Assembly (NCBI GenBank): GCA_029449235.1 | Contig: JANATG010000015.1 | Coordinates: 496,001 to 560,000, forward strand | Direction of reading: 5' to 3' | From: Linnemannia schmuckeri | Lineage: Eukaryota > Mortierellomycota > Mortierellomycetes > Mortierellales > Mortierellaceae | DNA: 64,000 nt | Part shown: positions 46,968-58,923 of the stretch, in pieces | Layout of the letters: each line of letters starts with the position of its first letter | Position numbering within the stretch: position 1 is the first letter of the stretch | Notes under the pieces: generated by a model | Told to the model about the DNA's origin: nothing | Seen by the model: the letters and a program-made list of their open reading frames with translations, nothing else | Database searches by the model: none | Program-made: the position numbers and the translations under genes

Positions 46968-48645
46968 TGCATCGAGTTATGGCCTGGATGCGAAGAGGAG
47001 GAGCGAGGAGTGGAGAACAATTGCAGAAGGAATGGGCAAATAAGAGACAAGAAAAGACAAGAAAAGAAAGAAACCAAAAAAAAAAAAAAAAAAAAAAATA
47101 GAGTGGCGGGAGAAAAGATAACAGAAGTTAAAATAAAGGGGAAGCGGAAGAAGGAAGAATGATTGTCGCTGAAGGGTGATTGATGGCTGATGATGTTTCC
47201 CCCTGTTCCAGTTCCAGATATCTAAATTTGCCTAGGGCGCCAGATTGGCCATGTCTAGGGCAGGAAGAAGACAGGGCAGGCAAGCAAATGAAAGGCAAAA
47301 TAGGCAAAAAGGCAATCAGCCAAATAAGAACAAGGCAGGCTGTTCCTGTAATAGACAGTGGAGTTGAGAGTGAAGTTGAGAGTGGATCGCACAAAAAGGG
47401 AGAGAAGAGACAAATTGCCTTTGTCCGTGAAAGAGTCTGGCCACTTCTCATAACCCAACCTACTGCCTTCTCTCTCGCTTTCTCTCTGTTCCATAATGAA
47501 TGTTTGCTCCGGGGAAGAGGAATGCCATCCGAGGGATGTCCCGCTCCACCTCGACTAAAATCACTAGCGCCAAATGGACTTTTGGGATTCAATTCACCCG
47601 TCTATTTTTCAAACAACGAATAGCTATTCCATATTACTTACCCATATTATACCCACCTCTAAACACAATAAACAGCCACAATAAAAAAAAAGAGCTCTTA
47701 TATCCTACTCGAAAAAACTGTGAGCGGATCGATGATGGGTAAAAAAGAGACAGCCAGGACAGATAATTGAGCGCATCCTTATTACATTCCTCACCAATAA
47801 TGCATCCTTCTTTCGTCACTCTGCTTTTTCTTCTTGATTGTCATCGCTCACCGCCACCAAAAAAAAAAAAAAAAAAAAAAAACAACATACATGGAACCAA
47901 GTACCTCTCTCAGTCCAATTAGAGCAACTGGGGATCCGCCTTGTTTTCACATCAAACCGTGCGCCTTTGTTTAAGCCCCTGCTTTTCTTACCCCTAGAAC
48001 TGTCTTGTTGCAGCTCTTAGTAATCTTACTTGCCGATAACATAAACAAGTTAAAACACAACGGTCGGTGGGCACGCTCGGATGCCCAGTAGTGTCTTGAC
48101 CAGCACCCCCTGAAAAAGCCAGCTTTTAGTACACTTTTCTCTGTCTTTACCTTCTACCGTCTGTCCACTCCTTCTTGTTAACACGGACATTGCTGCCCGA
48201 GGAGATCTGTGCTTTGGATGAGAAGAAGAACGATGGACGTCCATCCTTCCGCGCCGATGACCGATAATTTATGCTTCGCACTCCATTGACCACTTCAGCA
48301 TTCCAACAGACAAACAGAGCCTTGCTTCGACCACTTATCGGCCTTTGAAGAGAAATCGCTGTCTGCTTTATGGTGTAACCGTCTTCCCTCCCTCTCTCTT
48401 CTTTTGATCCCCAACCCTCAATCTCTTACTCCCTACCATGTGTCTTAAAGTAAAGTGTGTCAGCTTGCATGAAAAACCACAAAACAATGCGATCGCAAAC
48501 AGTATAATAATGCTCGCTTTCCCTCTCTTTTCTTGCTTCCGCTTCGCCTTCTCTTCCCCATCTTCTTCACTTTCCACCTTTTTCTTGTCCTCATTGGCTC
48601 CCTCTTGTTCTTCTCAATTCTGGACCAACCCCTCCGTTCTTGGCC
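46968..48645. other. Divergent 1.7-kb spacer, chitin synthase / PY-motif protein
   Basis: Two long poly(A) runs (about 47076-47099 and 47860-47882) and AT-rich sequence. No gene or recognisable RNA seen. It holds the promoters of both flanking genes. A pyrimidine-rich tract (48520-48610) lies directly upstream of the ATG at 48646. Confidence 0.5.
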
Positions 48646-49335
48646 ATGAGTGAACCCTCCGATAACATTCGGACTGCTATCGGCGTCTGTGTTGGCCTTA
48701 CGTCTGGTCTTGTCATCATGTATTATTTCATTCGACTCTGCCGAACGATTGCGATGTATCCCAAGAGCGACGCCGAAGAGGCCTTGCCAGCATACCAACC
48801 CCTCAGTACCCTCCCGGCGACCGGTAACTTTTGCTACCATGAGGATGATGACGAAGACAACCATTATGGCCACCGTCCAAGTGGAACCAGCGCACGACCC
48901 ACTTCCAGAGACATTTTCCAGGAGCTCCGTCGCGAACGAGTACCGACCACTGTCATTACCACCATTCCTACCGCACCGTCGCCCGCTTACTTGACACTAT
49001 CAAGGAGCTCCGGATACTATCATAATGGAGAGATGACACAAGTTGGGAATCCTTCGTCACTACCTCCAGGCACGTTTGTCATTCCGCTTCCTGCTATCCC
49101 AACAAGACCGTCAAGGTCTGCACGTCGCTCAGCTGGCTTGGGTGTTCTTGCAGCACGCCTCTCAGGTCAAACCCCGCTGCTGCCCGTCGTTAACAGCAAT
49201 GCACTCACAGGAACAGAAGGAAGCGAGCCTCTGCCACCATCGTATTTGGATGTCTTTGGTGAATCCAACTTGCAACCATCGTATCAACGGATGGACGGAT
49301 CTCAGCGGATAGCTCATTCGGCGACAATTGTCTAA
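48646..49335 (+). CDS. Small single-pass membrane protein with PY motifs
   Basis: Single-exon ORF, 229 aa from the first ATG (48646). One hydrophobic helix lies at about residues 11-32 (IGVCVGLTSGLVIMYYFIRL), so an N-out/C-in single-pass protein is likely. The long tail is disordered and carries tyrosines preceded by proline: EALPAYQP (LPxY), SPAY, EPLPPSYLDVF (a true PPxY) and LQPSYQR. Such motifs bind WW domains of NEDD4/Rsp5-type ubiquitin ligases. A fungal transmembrane ligase adaptor (in the manner of Bsd2, Ear1 or Ssh4) is therefore possible, but no adaptor domain is recognised. No homologous family is named here. Coding support: consistent frame, absence of stops and a good ATG context. 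Confidence 0.65.
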   Translation: MSEPSDNIRTAIGVCVGLTSGLVIMYYFIRLCRTIAMYPKSDAEEALPAYQPLSTLPATGNFCYHEDDDEDNHYGHRPSGTSARPTSRDIFQELRRERVPTTVITTIPTAPSPAYLTLSRSSGYYHNGEMTQVGNPSSLPPGTFVIPLPAIPTRPSRSARRSAGLGVLAARLSGQTPLLPVVNSNALTGTEGSEPLPPSYLDVFGESNLQPSYQRMDGSQRIAHSATIV

Positions 49336-51040
49336 TCCGCTGTTGTTCTATAATAATCAACTCAAGCACCGTCCTTTGTACTGGTAGTTGTTGACATAAA
49401 AGATGTATATAGTAGAGTTTTCGCCATGTGTAACTAGAAATATCATATTCCTTTATTCTTCCATACTTTCAAACCGTTGTATTTTTTTTCTGAATGTGTT
49501 ACTTTGTTCTCCTTCGCCGAATGCTCAAAATGGTAGGGGTAGATAGTTGAGCATTATTTCGCCGCGCCCAAAATGCGATTGCGAGCTTTGTGGAAGGTCA
49601 ATAATTTCATTTTTTGCCCAATGCGCATTGTATTGCAGTTTTTTTCTTTCTGTTCAAAATGGTGTTGTTGCAGTGGAACATCCATCCATGCCCACATGCC
49701 TTCCTCAAAGAATAGGCAGCCTATAGCTCATCGTGACCAATACCATCACCACCAGCCCTTCACATATATTTTCTTCGGAGGATCCTTTTCACTCTCTATG
49801 AACCACTTTCTGTCTCTCGGTAACCCTTTCTTGATTGCCTCCTCCTCCTTCTCATTGGTTACATCCATCCCACCCGGTGGGACTCAATCTCTCTTTTTTT
49901 TGCGTGTCCTTTATCTTTGTTGTTACGACTTTCTGCCTTCCTTATTTTACTTCTTTCACTTCTCAAATCACTCGAATCACATAGAAAAAAGCCATAAACT
50001 CTATTGATGTTCACGTCAGCACTCGAAAAAAAAGAGCAGTAGCAAGAATGCATCTTGATGTTTTCTATCTATTTGCTTGTTCTTTTTTCTTTCATGCCCT
50101 AAATCATCACTTGAGGACGAGTGAGACTGATTATTTACTGCAAACGGCGTGAAAAAAAGGGTGAAGGGTTATTGAGAGAGTGCTAACTAATTGGCTTTGT
50201 CTAGACTCTATCGTTCTCTCTCTCTAACCCTTTTTCTAGGGTATTCCTACATGATAGCAATGCACCTCCAATCTGCGTATCTCCTATTATCCATGCGCAT
50301 CCCTTTTCTTCCGCCCTTCTTCCTCCATTATTCACTTTCCCTCTTTGGAGGTTATTGCACGGACAGGGTACCCACGGTCGATCATACGCGTCCATGTGCC
50401 AGTGTGGTATTGTGTGGTCAGTTTGTTTACTTCTTGGCCTAAAGAGGCGAGCATTCCTTTCTGCAAAGAAAAGACACAGGACTTTTTTTTTAAGAATGAA
50501 TAGGACACAGGAATTGATCAACCCAGCCTCACCTGTGGACCATTTCTACACCGTTCTTGAGCCCCTTTACCACAAACGTACTAAATATCTCTCTTCCCAC
50601 GCCCAGACCGGATCATATTCAGGCCAAAGGATTGATAATGCCCAAGGCAAGAGGAAGAAGACCATTCATGGTGATCCTACTGTCTTGCTAAGCTATTCAG
50701 CAACCACGCTCATTACCATCAACGATATAAGCTTGTTTTTTTTTGCGTAGACAAATGATAGGATTATTATGAACGCTGTTCGATTGTATGTGCAAGTGCA
50801 GCGATTTGATTTGCAAGCGCACTATTCCCGAAAAGGCAAGCAATTCTAAGCCATCGATCGTGGCTTAGTCAAGCCTCAATGTTCCTTCGGTAGATTGGTC
50901 ATGACTTCAGCGGCGACTTCAAAGATAAATAGGCCTCAGAGCCGCTTCGGATTTTCACTCACACTCCACAAAAAAAAACATTGCATTCCCCTTCACAAAC
51001 ACACAATAAACACACAACAAACAGAACATACTCTCACAAG
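49336..51040. other. 1.7-kb spacer upstream of pirin
   Basis: Nothing recognised. AT-rich 3' region of the preceding gene, pyrimidine stretches, then an A/C-rich leader (50965-51035) right before the pirin ATG. Confidence 0.5.
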
Positions 51041-51922
51041 ATGACTGTCACCCCTACTTCAAGATCCATCACCAACTCCGTTCTCTCCAAGGAACAAGCC
51101 GAGGGTGCTGGTGCCCGTGTGCGCCGATCCATCGGTCGCCCTGAGCTCCGAAACCACGACCCCTTCCTCATGCTCGATGAATTCAACGTCGACAAGAACG
51201 GTGGCTTCCCCGATCACCCCCACCGCGGCTTCGAGACCGTCACCTACATGCTCGAGGGCCAGTTTCAGCACGAGGACTTTGCCGGCCACAAGGGCACCAT
51301 CGGACCCGGTGACCTCCAGTGGATGACCGCTGGTCGTGGCATTGTTCACTCCGAGATGCCGGTCAAGTCTCAGACCCGTGCTCACGGTCTCCAGCTCTGG
51401 ATCAACTTGCCCAGGGAACACAAGATGTGCGAGCCCCAGTACCAGGAGCTCCTTGACGGCCAGATCCCTAGAGCCAACCCTGAGGAAGGTGTTGTCGTCA
51501 AAGTCATTGCCGGCGAGTCCCACGGCGTCAAGTCCCAGGTTTACACCCGGACACCCACCATGTACCTCGACTTCAAGGTTGCTAAGAACAAGACTGTCAT
51601 CCAGACCATCCCTAAGACCTATACCGGATTCATCTATATGCTCAAGGGCACTGCCTTTATCGGCGACAAGGAGTTTGAAGGCAAGGCTCACCACACGCTG
51701 ACCTTCTCGGAGGACGGTGCCGAGACGGTCAAGATCACGACCAAGGACGAAGATGCCCACTTTGTGTTCATTGCTGGTGAGCCCCTGAAGGAGCCCATTG
51801 TGCAGCATGGACCTTTTGTGATGAATACGACTGAGGATATCTATAAGACCTTTGTCGACTACCAGTACAACCAAAACGGTTTCGAGCGTGCCAAGAACTG
51901 GAGGTCGTCCATTGCCGGTTAA
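51041..51922 (+). CDS. PIR: Pirin (bicupin iron protein)
   Basis: Intronless, 293 aa, the usual pirin length. Nuclear/cytosolic Fe-binding bicupin; relatives act as transcription co-regulators or quercetinases. The N-terminal cupin has the metal ligands in FPDHPHRGFETVTYML (two His), GRGIVHSEMP (third His, then the Glu): H.H, H, E pattern complete. The first part reads GAGARVRRSIGRPELRNHDPFLMLDEFNV, highly conserved. The C-terminal cupin has LDFKVAKNKTVIQTIPKTYT and GEPLKEPIVQHGPFVMNTTEDI. Stop at 51922 is followed by AATAAA at 52012-52017. The ATG is preceded by an A/C-rich leader. Codons are strongly C-ending, as expected of a well-expressed gene in this genome. Confidence 0.97.
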   Translation: MTVTPTSRSITNSVLSKEQAEGAGARVRRSIGRPELRNHDPFLMLDEFNVDKNGGFPDHPHRGFETVTYMLEGQFQHEDFAGHKGTIGPGDLQWMTAGRGIVHSEMPVKSQTRAHGLQLWINLPREHKMCEPQYQELLDGQIPRANPEEGVVVKVIAGESHGVKSQVYTRTPTMYLDFKVAKNKTVIQTIPKTYTGFIYMLKGTAFIGDKEFEGKAHHTLTFSEDGAETVKITTKDEDAHFVFIAGEPLKEPIVQHGPFVMNTTEDIYKTFVDYQYNQNGFERAKNWRSSIAG

Positions 51923-52473
51923 ACTCGCACTTTGTTAAGTGTAGAGCCACCCGCACTCCCCAGCCCAACCCAATACCTTTTTACCACTTCGGATGTACAA
52001 TAGAAAACTTGAATAAAATAATAAAAAATGATAACAATGATAAATCATCATCCATGCACTAATAAACCATGATGTGTGTTTCCGAAATCGATCACTGTGC
52101 CACCTTCCTTAGTACTGATTGTTCCTGAACAGAACTACCGCGCCATTCTCTCATTTTCATATCACGCCGTCCTTGTTTCTACCGCGCCATTTTACGCGTC
52201 TGCTATAAAACCTTCCTTCCCTCACCCACTCTTCACTCTTTTCCTCATTCACCCCCTCCTTCAACCACCGCCACTCCCCTCTTTCTTCTTTTAACACACA
52301 CATACACCCCAGGTACACTCTCGTCTTTATCACTCATCCCTAATAAAAAAAGCAAAACTTGCATGCACCGAATGCCCAACCAACTCAGTCCTGACAAATT
52401 GATTTTCCTCACATCAACAACAACACCGCTCATTCATTTACAACTAAACACCCTCATAGCCTCATTCCTTACA
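51923..52473. other. Spacer, pirin to M16 protease
   Basis: Pirin 3' region, then a promoter with pyrimidine-rich sequence (52200-52295) and an A/C-rich leader up to the M16 protease ATG. No gene seen. Confidence 0.5.
52012..52017 (+). terminator. Poly(A) signal AATAAA for pirin
   Basis: AATAAA 90 bases downstream of the pirin stop, within a run of A/T-rich sequence (GAATAAAATAATAAAAAA). Confidence 0.5.
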
Positions 52474-55400
52474 ATGACGCCTGACAAAACACTTCCGGCC
52501 GGCTTCGAGATGTCTCCCGACGGAACACATGCCGTGCTCACAAAACCCATTCAATCCTCACCCAACGACGAAAGAAGCTATCGTCTCGTCCGTCTCAACA
52601 ACGACCTCGAGGTCCTCTTAATTCACGATGCCAAAGCCGACAAGTCTGCCGCAGCCCTTGATGTCCATGTTGGTCATCTCAGCGATCCTGTGAGTGACGC
52701 TGGGTATATATCTACGTTAATTGCCACCATCACACTGTTCGTCGCTTTTTGCCGTATGCAGCCAAGCTTCTCTGACAGTCGGTCATTTTTTTTTCGAAAA
52801 ACTCTCTTCGTTAGGATAATCTGCAGGGACTGGCGCATTATTTGGAGCATTTGTTGTTCCTTGGAACTGATAAATACCCTCGCGAGAACGAGTACAAGGA
52901 ATTCTTGGCGCAGCATGCTGGAAAATCCAACGCCTTTACTAGTCTTGACCACACCAACTTCCACTTTGAGGTCGGACATGCTCACCTCGAGCAAGCCCTG
53001 GACCGGTAAAGAAAGAAATCCAATCGCATGGAGTATAGCCATTCCAGTTCCCCTCTTTCTTATGTATATTTCTTCCCTCCTAACCTCTATCTCGATATTG
53101 TCCTTTCAAACAGGTTCGCGCAGTTTTTCATCTCGCCTGCATTCAACGAGAGCTGCACTGACCGTGAGATCCGTGCAGTGGACTCAGAGTTCAAACGGAA
53201 CTTACAGATGGATGGCCGTCGACTCTTCCAGTTGGGTAAACATCTCTCAGGTCGCAGCCATCCCTTCTGGCACTTTGGAACCGGAAACTTAATCACACTC
53301 AAGGACCTCCCTACAGAGGAAGGAATTAACACTCGTGATGAATTGATTAAGTTCTACCACAAGTATTACTCCTCCAGTATTATGAAACTTGCCATCGTCG
53401 GTCGAGGTGCGTGTTACGACTCGACTTATGTTCACCTGTGTTGATGTATTGTGGTGCGTCGTCTTGAGGTTTTGTTTACTCAAACGATTCCTCGTTTTGT
53501 ACTTCACACTGTTAGAGCCATTGGATGAACTGACAGGATGGGCGGTTGAAAAGTTTTCGGCGATCAGGAACCTCGGCATCACTCCACCCTCTTACCCCGG
53601 CCCTCCGTTGACACCCAAAGAACTCTTGGTAACCATGCTGCTCTCTCATTGGCAGCTACAAGCCCCTTGAATGCCGCTCTGAAAACGCATCGCGGACGAA
53701 ATTAATGCATGCGCTTACATTCCCGTCTCTCCTCCCTTCAATAACAGTCAATGGCGTACGTCAAACCAGTTCAAGACCTCCGCACCTTAGAAGTTAAATT
53801 CCCCTTTTCTGACACCTCGCGCCACTACACCCTCCAACCAGCCCGCTACATTAACCACGTCGTCGGTCATGAAGGAACCGGATCTATTCTTTCACTGTTG
53901 AAACGCAAGGGGTGGGCGAGCGGGATCTCGGCAGCCAATCCTGGAGGCGGCGTCGGGTTCGAGTTCTTATCGTTCGTGGTCTCTTTGACCAAGGAGGGGC
54001 TTCTCCATTGTGAGGAGATTATTGAGATTATTTTCCAGTTTGTCAAGTTGCTTCAGCAGGAGGGTGTTGTGCCTCATATCTGGGACGAAGTAAAGTCATT
54101 GTGCCTGTTTCTTTGTAATCGTTTGGAGTTCTTAATTTGTTCTACCGCTATTTTCTAATGCATTATTACTACTTTACTCTGACAGGTGACTTCGTTGGCA
54201 TCGACGGCGTTCCGGTTCAAGGAAATGATGCAGCCTGCAGAGTATGTCGTCGACCGAGCAGGCGCCATGCAAAAGGGCTACGTTCCTGAATGGGTCCTCT
54301 CCGGTTCTGAACTCATACGAGGCAACAATCCTCAAATCGTTCAACAATTCATCAATGAACTGCAAATCGATCAATGGGTCGGCCGTATCGTCACCCAGGA
54401 TCTTGCCGTCGTCCCAGGTGGCGCGTTCACTCAAACCGAGCGATGGTACGGAACTCAGTACCATGTCACCCCCGTCTCCCCTGCTCTGTTGGATCGGTTG
54501 AGAAGTGGTTTAGAATTGCATCCGGAGTTACATATGCCGCTTCCGAACGAGTATTTGCCCAAGGACTTTGAGACCCACAAGGTCCCCACTCCTGAGCCGT
54601 TGACACATCCAACTTTGATCAAGCACACACCACTGACCCGACTCTGGCACAAGAAGGATGATGTCTTTTGGGTCCCCAAGGTGAACATCCAATTCAAGTT
54701 CACGGTCCCGATGGCCACGGTCAACCCCAGTAACTTGGTCAAATCGATGCTCTACGTCGCCCTCGTCAAGGACACCCTAAACGAAGAAACCTATGCCGCG
54801 CAGATGGCAGGGTTGAACTACTCTCTTGAGAGCTCCATCAATGGAATCCAGCTCTCGATCAGAGGATATAACGACAAAGCCCACCTCTTACTCGCGAAAA
54901 TCGTCCACACCATGCGCAACCTCCAAGTCGAACCGGATCGCTTTGTAAGGATTAGAGATCAGATTGAGCGCACTCACCGAAACACCTACCTCGCTAACCC
55001 GTCCCAACACGCGTCTTTCCACATCCAAGTGATCCATCAGGAAAAGATGTGGACCTTTATGGAACGTCTTGACGCGCTCGAGTTTATTACGACCCCCGAG
55101 GAGATCCAACTATTTTATCCCGAGATGTTGGCTCGTCTGCATGTCGAAGGTCTTGTTCATGGAAATATGGATCGTGAACAAGCTCTCAGGATGAGCGAGA
55201 TTATGGAAGAGGGTCTTGGTGCGGATACTAGACCTTTGGTGCCTTCGGAATTGACTGCTATGAGATCTTTACTCCTCCCCGAAGGCAGTCAAGCCGTCTA
55301 TCAGAGGGATACGCCTGATCCCAGCAACCTCAACTCTGGAATCGAGTACTTTATCCAGATGGAAAACGCTCCCTATCTCCCTCCCAGTCCCAGTCCTAAC

Positions 55401-56156
55401 ACCAATAACCAGGATATGAATACTCCAACAACTACTCTTACGAGAGACCGCAAGACGACCAGAGCCTTGACTCAGATCCTAGCCCAAATCATCCAAGAAC
55501 CCTGCTTCCACCAACTCCGGACCACCGAACAACTCGGCTACATTGTTCAATCCGGCGTCCGTAACTTTGGCCCGCTCACCGGAATCAAGATCCTGGTCCA
55601 GTCCGAACGTGATCCAGTCTACATCGAATCCCGAATCGAATCCTTCCTCACCACGCGGATCCAGACTCTTCTTTTCAAGACCATGTCTCTCGCCGATTTT
55701 GAACGACAGGTCCAGTCGTTGATTGATAAAAAATTGAGGAAGGATATGAAGTTGAGGGAGGAGACGACGAAGTATTGGGGACAGATTACTTCGGGGTATT
55801 ATGATTTCTGGCAGATCCCTGAGGAGGTTGAGATAATGAGAGGTATTACGTTGGAGGATGCGAGGAGGTTCTTTGCGGAGTGGATCTTACCCGGTGCCGG
55901 GCGCGCCAAGAAAGTCTCTGTCCATATTCGTTCACAAAAGTTGAACAAACTCACTGAAGTTGGAGTCAAGACATCTGAGGAAATGGAGAACAAGAGCGAG
56001 AGAAAGGACGGCTCACCAGTGGCAACTCCCGAAGAGGTCATTGCACTCAAGGAGGGAACGCTACTCATCACCGATGTCGTCACTTTCAAGGCAGGACTCG
56101 AACTCAGTCGTGCACCTGTTCCCGTCATCGACCTCCTTCGCTATTCCAAGCTGTAA
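52474..56156 (+). CDS. Insulysin-type M16 zinc metalloprotease (insulin-degrading enzyme / Ste23-like)
   Basis: Large cytosolic/peroxisomal M16A peptidase that degrades small peptides. Six exons (52474-52689, 52815-53005, 53114-53406, 53516-53628, 53748-54089, 54186-56156), 1041 aa, as for IDE and yeast Ste23. The inverted zinc motif HxxEH is HYLEH at residues 80-84; the third zinc ligand is the Glu of AVDSEF (about 161). Next to the site is [16 protein letters not shown]. The C-terminal half has the substrate-binding block [20 protein letters not shown], very close to IDE. A Pro/Ser/Asn-rich loop ([14 protein letters not shown]) is inserted near residue 790. An in-frame ATG at 52363 lies upstream, but the one at 52474 has the better context. 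Poly(A) signal at 56180-56185. Confidence 0.95.
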
Positions 56157-56179
56157 TAGCATCAGTATTAGATACCCTA

Positions 56180-56185
56180 AATAAA
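56180..56185 (+). terminator. Poly(A) signal AATAAA for M16 protease gene
   Basis: AATAAA 24 bases after the stop and only about 70 bases from the end of the convergent NIPA-like gene. Confidence 0.5.
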
Positions 56186-56252
56186 ACGTACATAGAAGAG
56201 TTGTTACCATACCGGTTTGATAAAGAGCACTACCAAGTCGAGGGTTTATTAA

Positions 56253-58923
56253 TTATTTTGATGGTCGCCGATTGTTGGGTACAAAGGTAAGAGACTTGGG
56301 AGACTGTAGTGGTGGTGGTGTCTGTAGAGTATCACTCTCGTTCAGGCTCCGTTCTGATGCACGCACAAGCATTCTCGGATCTTGCACAGACCCTACCCGA
56401 TGATGAGGCTGGCGTTCCAGAGGCGTATTGTTGTTCTCGTCCTGATCCAGGCATTCGACCTCATCGCTATCATACATTTCAAATCCATGAATCAGACTCC
56501 TGGCATCCGCAGAAGGATCCTGTCCATGTCCACCACCACCGCCGCCGCCGGCAGCAGCGCCAGTCCCCCCACCTCCCGAAACGCCCTTAAAAGAAAATCC
56601 CCTACTATGTCGAGGAGTCGCAGGCCGGGAAGCATTAGGAAGCAATAACGTCGCTTCATCATTATCCTCATCCAAGTACTCCTCCCCTGCAGCAGGTCTC
56701 CAAGCCAGGACCAGGACTCCGATCAAGACCTGACTGATCCCGAAAAGAATCAACAGGATCTGCCACCAGTAGAGACGGCCCCATTGGTTATAGTAGACAA
56801 GCCCGTTGAAGAGGCACGAGACGTTATAGGCACAGAACGAGAGCGGGACCAAGAGGACGGTGTCACAAAGCCGAAGGCCTTGGTTTAAATAATACAACTG
56901 TAATTGAAATAAGAATGAGAAAAAGAAAAAGGGGATGGAGTGAGGGAAAAAAAAGTTGTGAGCGTCGTTGTGTTGTAAACAAAATGAACATGCGACCTAC
57001 ACACCGTCAAATCGTTGCTCTCTCCCCCTTTTTCTTGTTGAAGGTGTTTTTGTTGTTGATGGATTGTTGTTTGTTTGTTTTCGTCCATGGTTGTTGCTGG
57101 TTTGTTTTAGTCGTGTGTTGGTGTTATCATTCCTCTCTGTTTTTTCCCATAGGATATGCATACCTGGAGAAGCGCTGCTGTGATGAGGGCAACGACCAAG
57201 AACCAACTCAAAGGATTCTCAAACTGGTTCTGTCCCTCAACAATCGTCAGGTACAAAAGCTCAATGGCACTCTTGGCAAAGAGCAACGCCTGGCTCGACA
57301 GCATGCCTCCCACACATCCATACGAGATCCCGAGTATCGTTTTGATCTTGGTCGGACTCAATTTGCCAAACGCTCTGTTGCCTAACAATTTCCTATACGG
57401 CCCTGAGCGATGATGTATATTGAGGTTCAGGCTGCTGTTATTGATTGAACCAGCACCCCCGCCAATGGCATCTGATACAGATCCTGTCCGTTGATGCGCT
57501 GCCAGGCTCGCTTGTGCATCCCTTGTCAATATCTTTTCAACAATCCTGTTCGCAACTAGCAAACTGACCACCGTCAGCTCGATCAACGAAAAGTAGATAA
57601 TGAATGCTGGTCGTTTCCAGAGCTCGATCAGGTCCTCGAGCGAATGGCTGGGCTCGGGGACAACTCCAAACAGCCCAATCATGATCGCGCCCAGCAAAAT
57701 GAGGAATGTGCCTATCAAATTATACAGGTTCGAGATAATGAAGAGAGTAAGTAACTTGGTTTGCAAACATTGAGGGTGGTTGCCCTCCAACTCCAAAGGG
57801 ACACTGTGACCTGCCCCTATGTTGCCTGCAGATGACTCTTTGTTTTGTGCATTTTTGGAGATTGAGGAGGGTGGTCGGGGAGGAACAAGAGGATAAGAAA
57901 AAAATGACGAAAGGATAATGTCTCCAAAGGGAGGCAAAGTGAGTGAGTGGCTGCACTGCTTCACCAACCAACCAAGCAGCCAACATGATCTTGTGAAGAG
58001 TATTATGTCAGTCGACTGTTTGTCCCTCCTTATCTTTACTCAATAGCTTCACCAAGCAAAGAACCGGCCACCGTGGCCGTGTTAGGTCTTCTCCCCTTCC
58101 GTATATTGACTCAACTGAGCGTTCCAGCCAACGACGACCTGTTTGTATCGTTACAGTGCTTTGAGTTTGTCTGCCAGTCCCCACGTACAGACACACATGT
58201 ACTGGTGTTGTACTGTTACAATATTTTTAGACCTAACCGAACTCTGCATTCAAGACAAAGGACAGAAAAGCATTGACCGGAAACGAAAATGGGAAGAAAA
58301 CGGACAAAGGCAGGATAATAAAACAGGGTGGGCGAAAGTGTTCAAGCGGCGAAGATCCTCTTTACAAAACAAAAAAGGTGATAAAAAATAGTAAAAGAAT
58401 GTTGCGGGGCTGTACCTGCTGCACTCTGCCTTGAGAAGGTATCGCCCAGGAGGAGTCTTGCAAAGAGGGCATTGAAGACTAATGTCACGGCTCCGAGGGG
58501 CGCCAAGATAATAACGGGCAGATAGCCAATTGAAAAAATAGTCCCTGTAAGGTTGGACAGGATATAGGTGTGGAAGCCCAAGTGCCAGAGGGGGCGATGA
58601 CAGGCCTGCCGACGCAGTTCCTTGGGATGGATCGCCTCGTTGATGACATGGGATTTGCGTTGGATGGTCAGACCAAGTGACTGAATGAACGAAGTTCCGA
58701 CCGCTATAGAGATGCCGACGAGGAAGTTGTTGGGTGTGGTTCCGTTGCCGCCGCCGCTGCCATCGCCGACACCGGTCATGGGATCATTGTAGAAGAGGCT
58801 GAGTCCGTCTGTGCCGTTGAAGTTGTTGATGATGTTGTCGGTGGGGTGGTGGTCAAAGAGCCCAAAAAGGCCCTTCCCGCCTGGTGTTGACCAGAGGACC
58901 TCAGACAGGTTCTCGAATGACAT
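56253..58923 (-). CDS. NIPA-like magnesium transporter (DUF803 family)
   Basis: Polytopic membrane protein, three exons (58923-58416, 57711-57164, 56897-56253), 566 aa. The NIPA (PF05653) signature appears as FLVGISIAVGTSFIQSLGLT, then QRKSHVINEA. It continues LAPLGAVTLVFNALFARLLL + GDTFSRQSA|GTFLILLGAIMIGLFGV and EPSHSLEDLIELWKRPAFI, as in fungal NIPA-like proteins. About nine helices are predicted. The C-terminal tail is disordered with a poly-Gly run and acidic/Ser-rich ends. The first intron is 704 bases and interrupts the helix after SRQSAAG; joining across it gives the family sequence, which confirms the splice. Role by homology: Mg2+ uptake at plasma membrane or endosome; the family assignment is by recall of motifs. 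Confidence 0.87.

Noticed and set aside
25113..48000. A chromatin gene cluster (Stc1, CANIN, LEO1)
   Set aside because: Unrelated genes lie between them on both strands and nothing in the sequence shows co-regulation; treated as chance.
51059..51874. 271-codon minus-strand open frame opposite pirin
   Set aside because: Shadow caused by C-ending codon bias in the well-expressed pirin gene.
52363..52473. Earlier in-frame ATG for the M16 protease
   Set aside because: Lies in the A/C-rich leader typical of 5' untranslated sequence here; family members start close to the residues after 52474.
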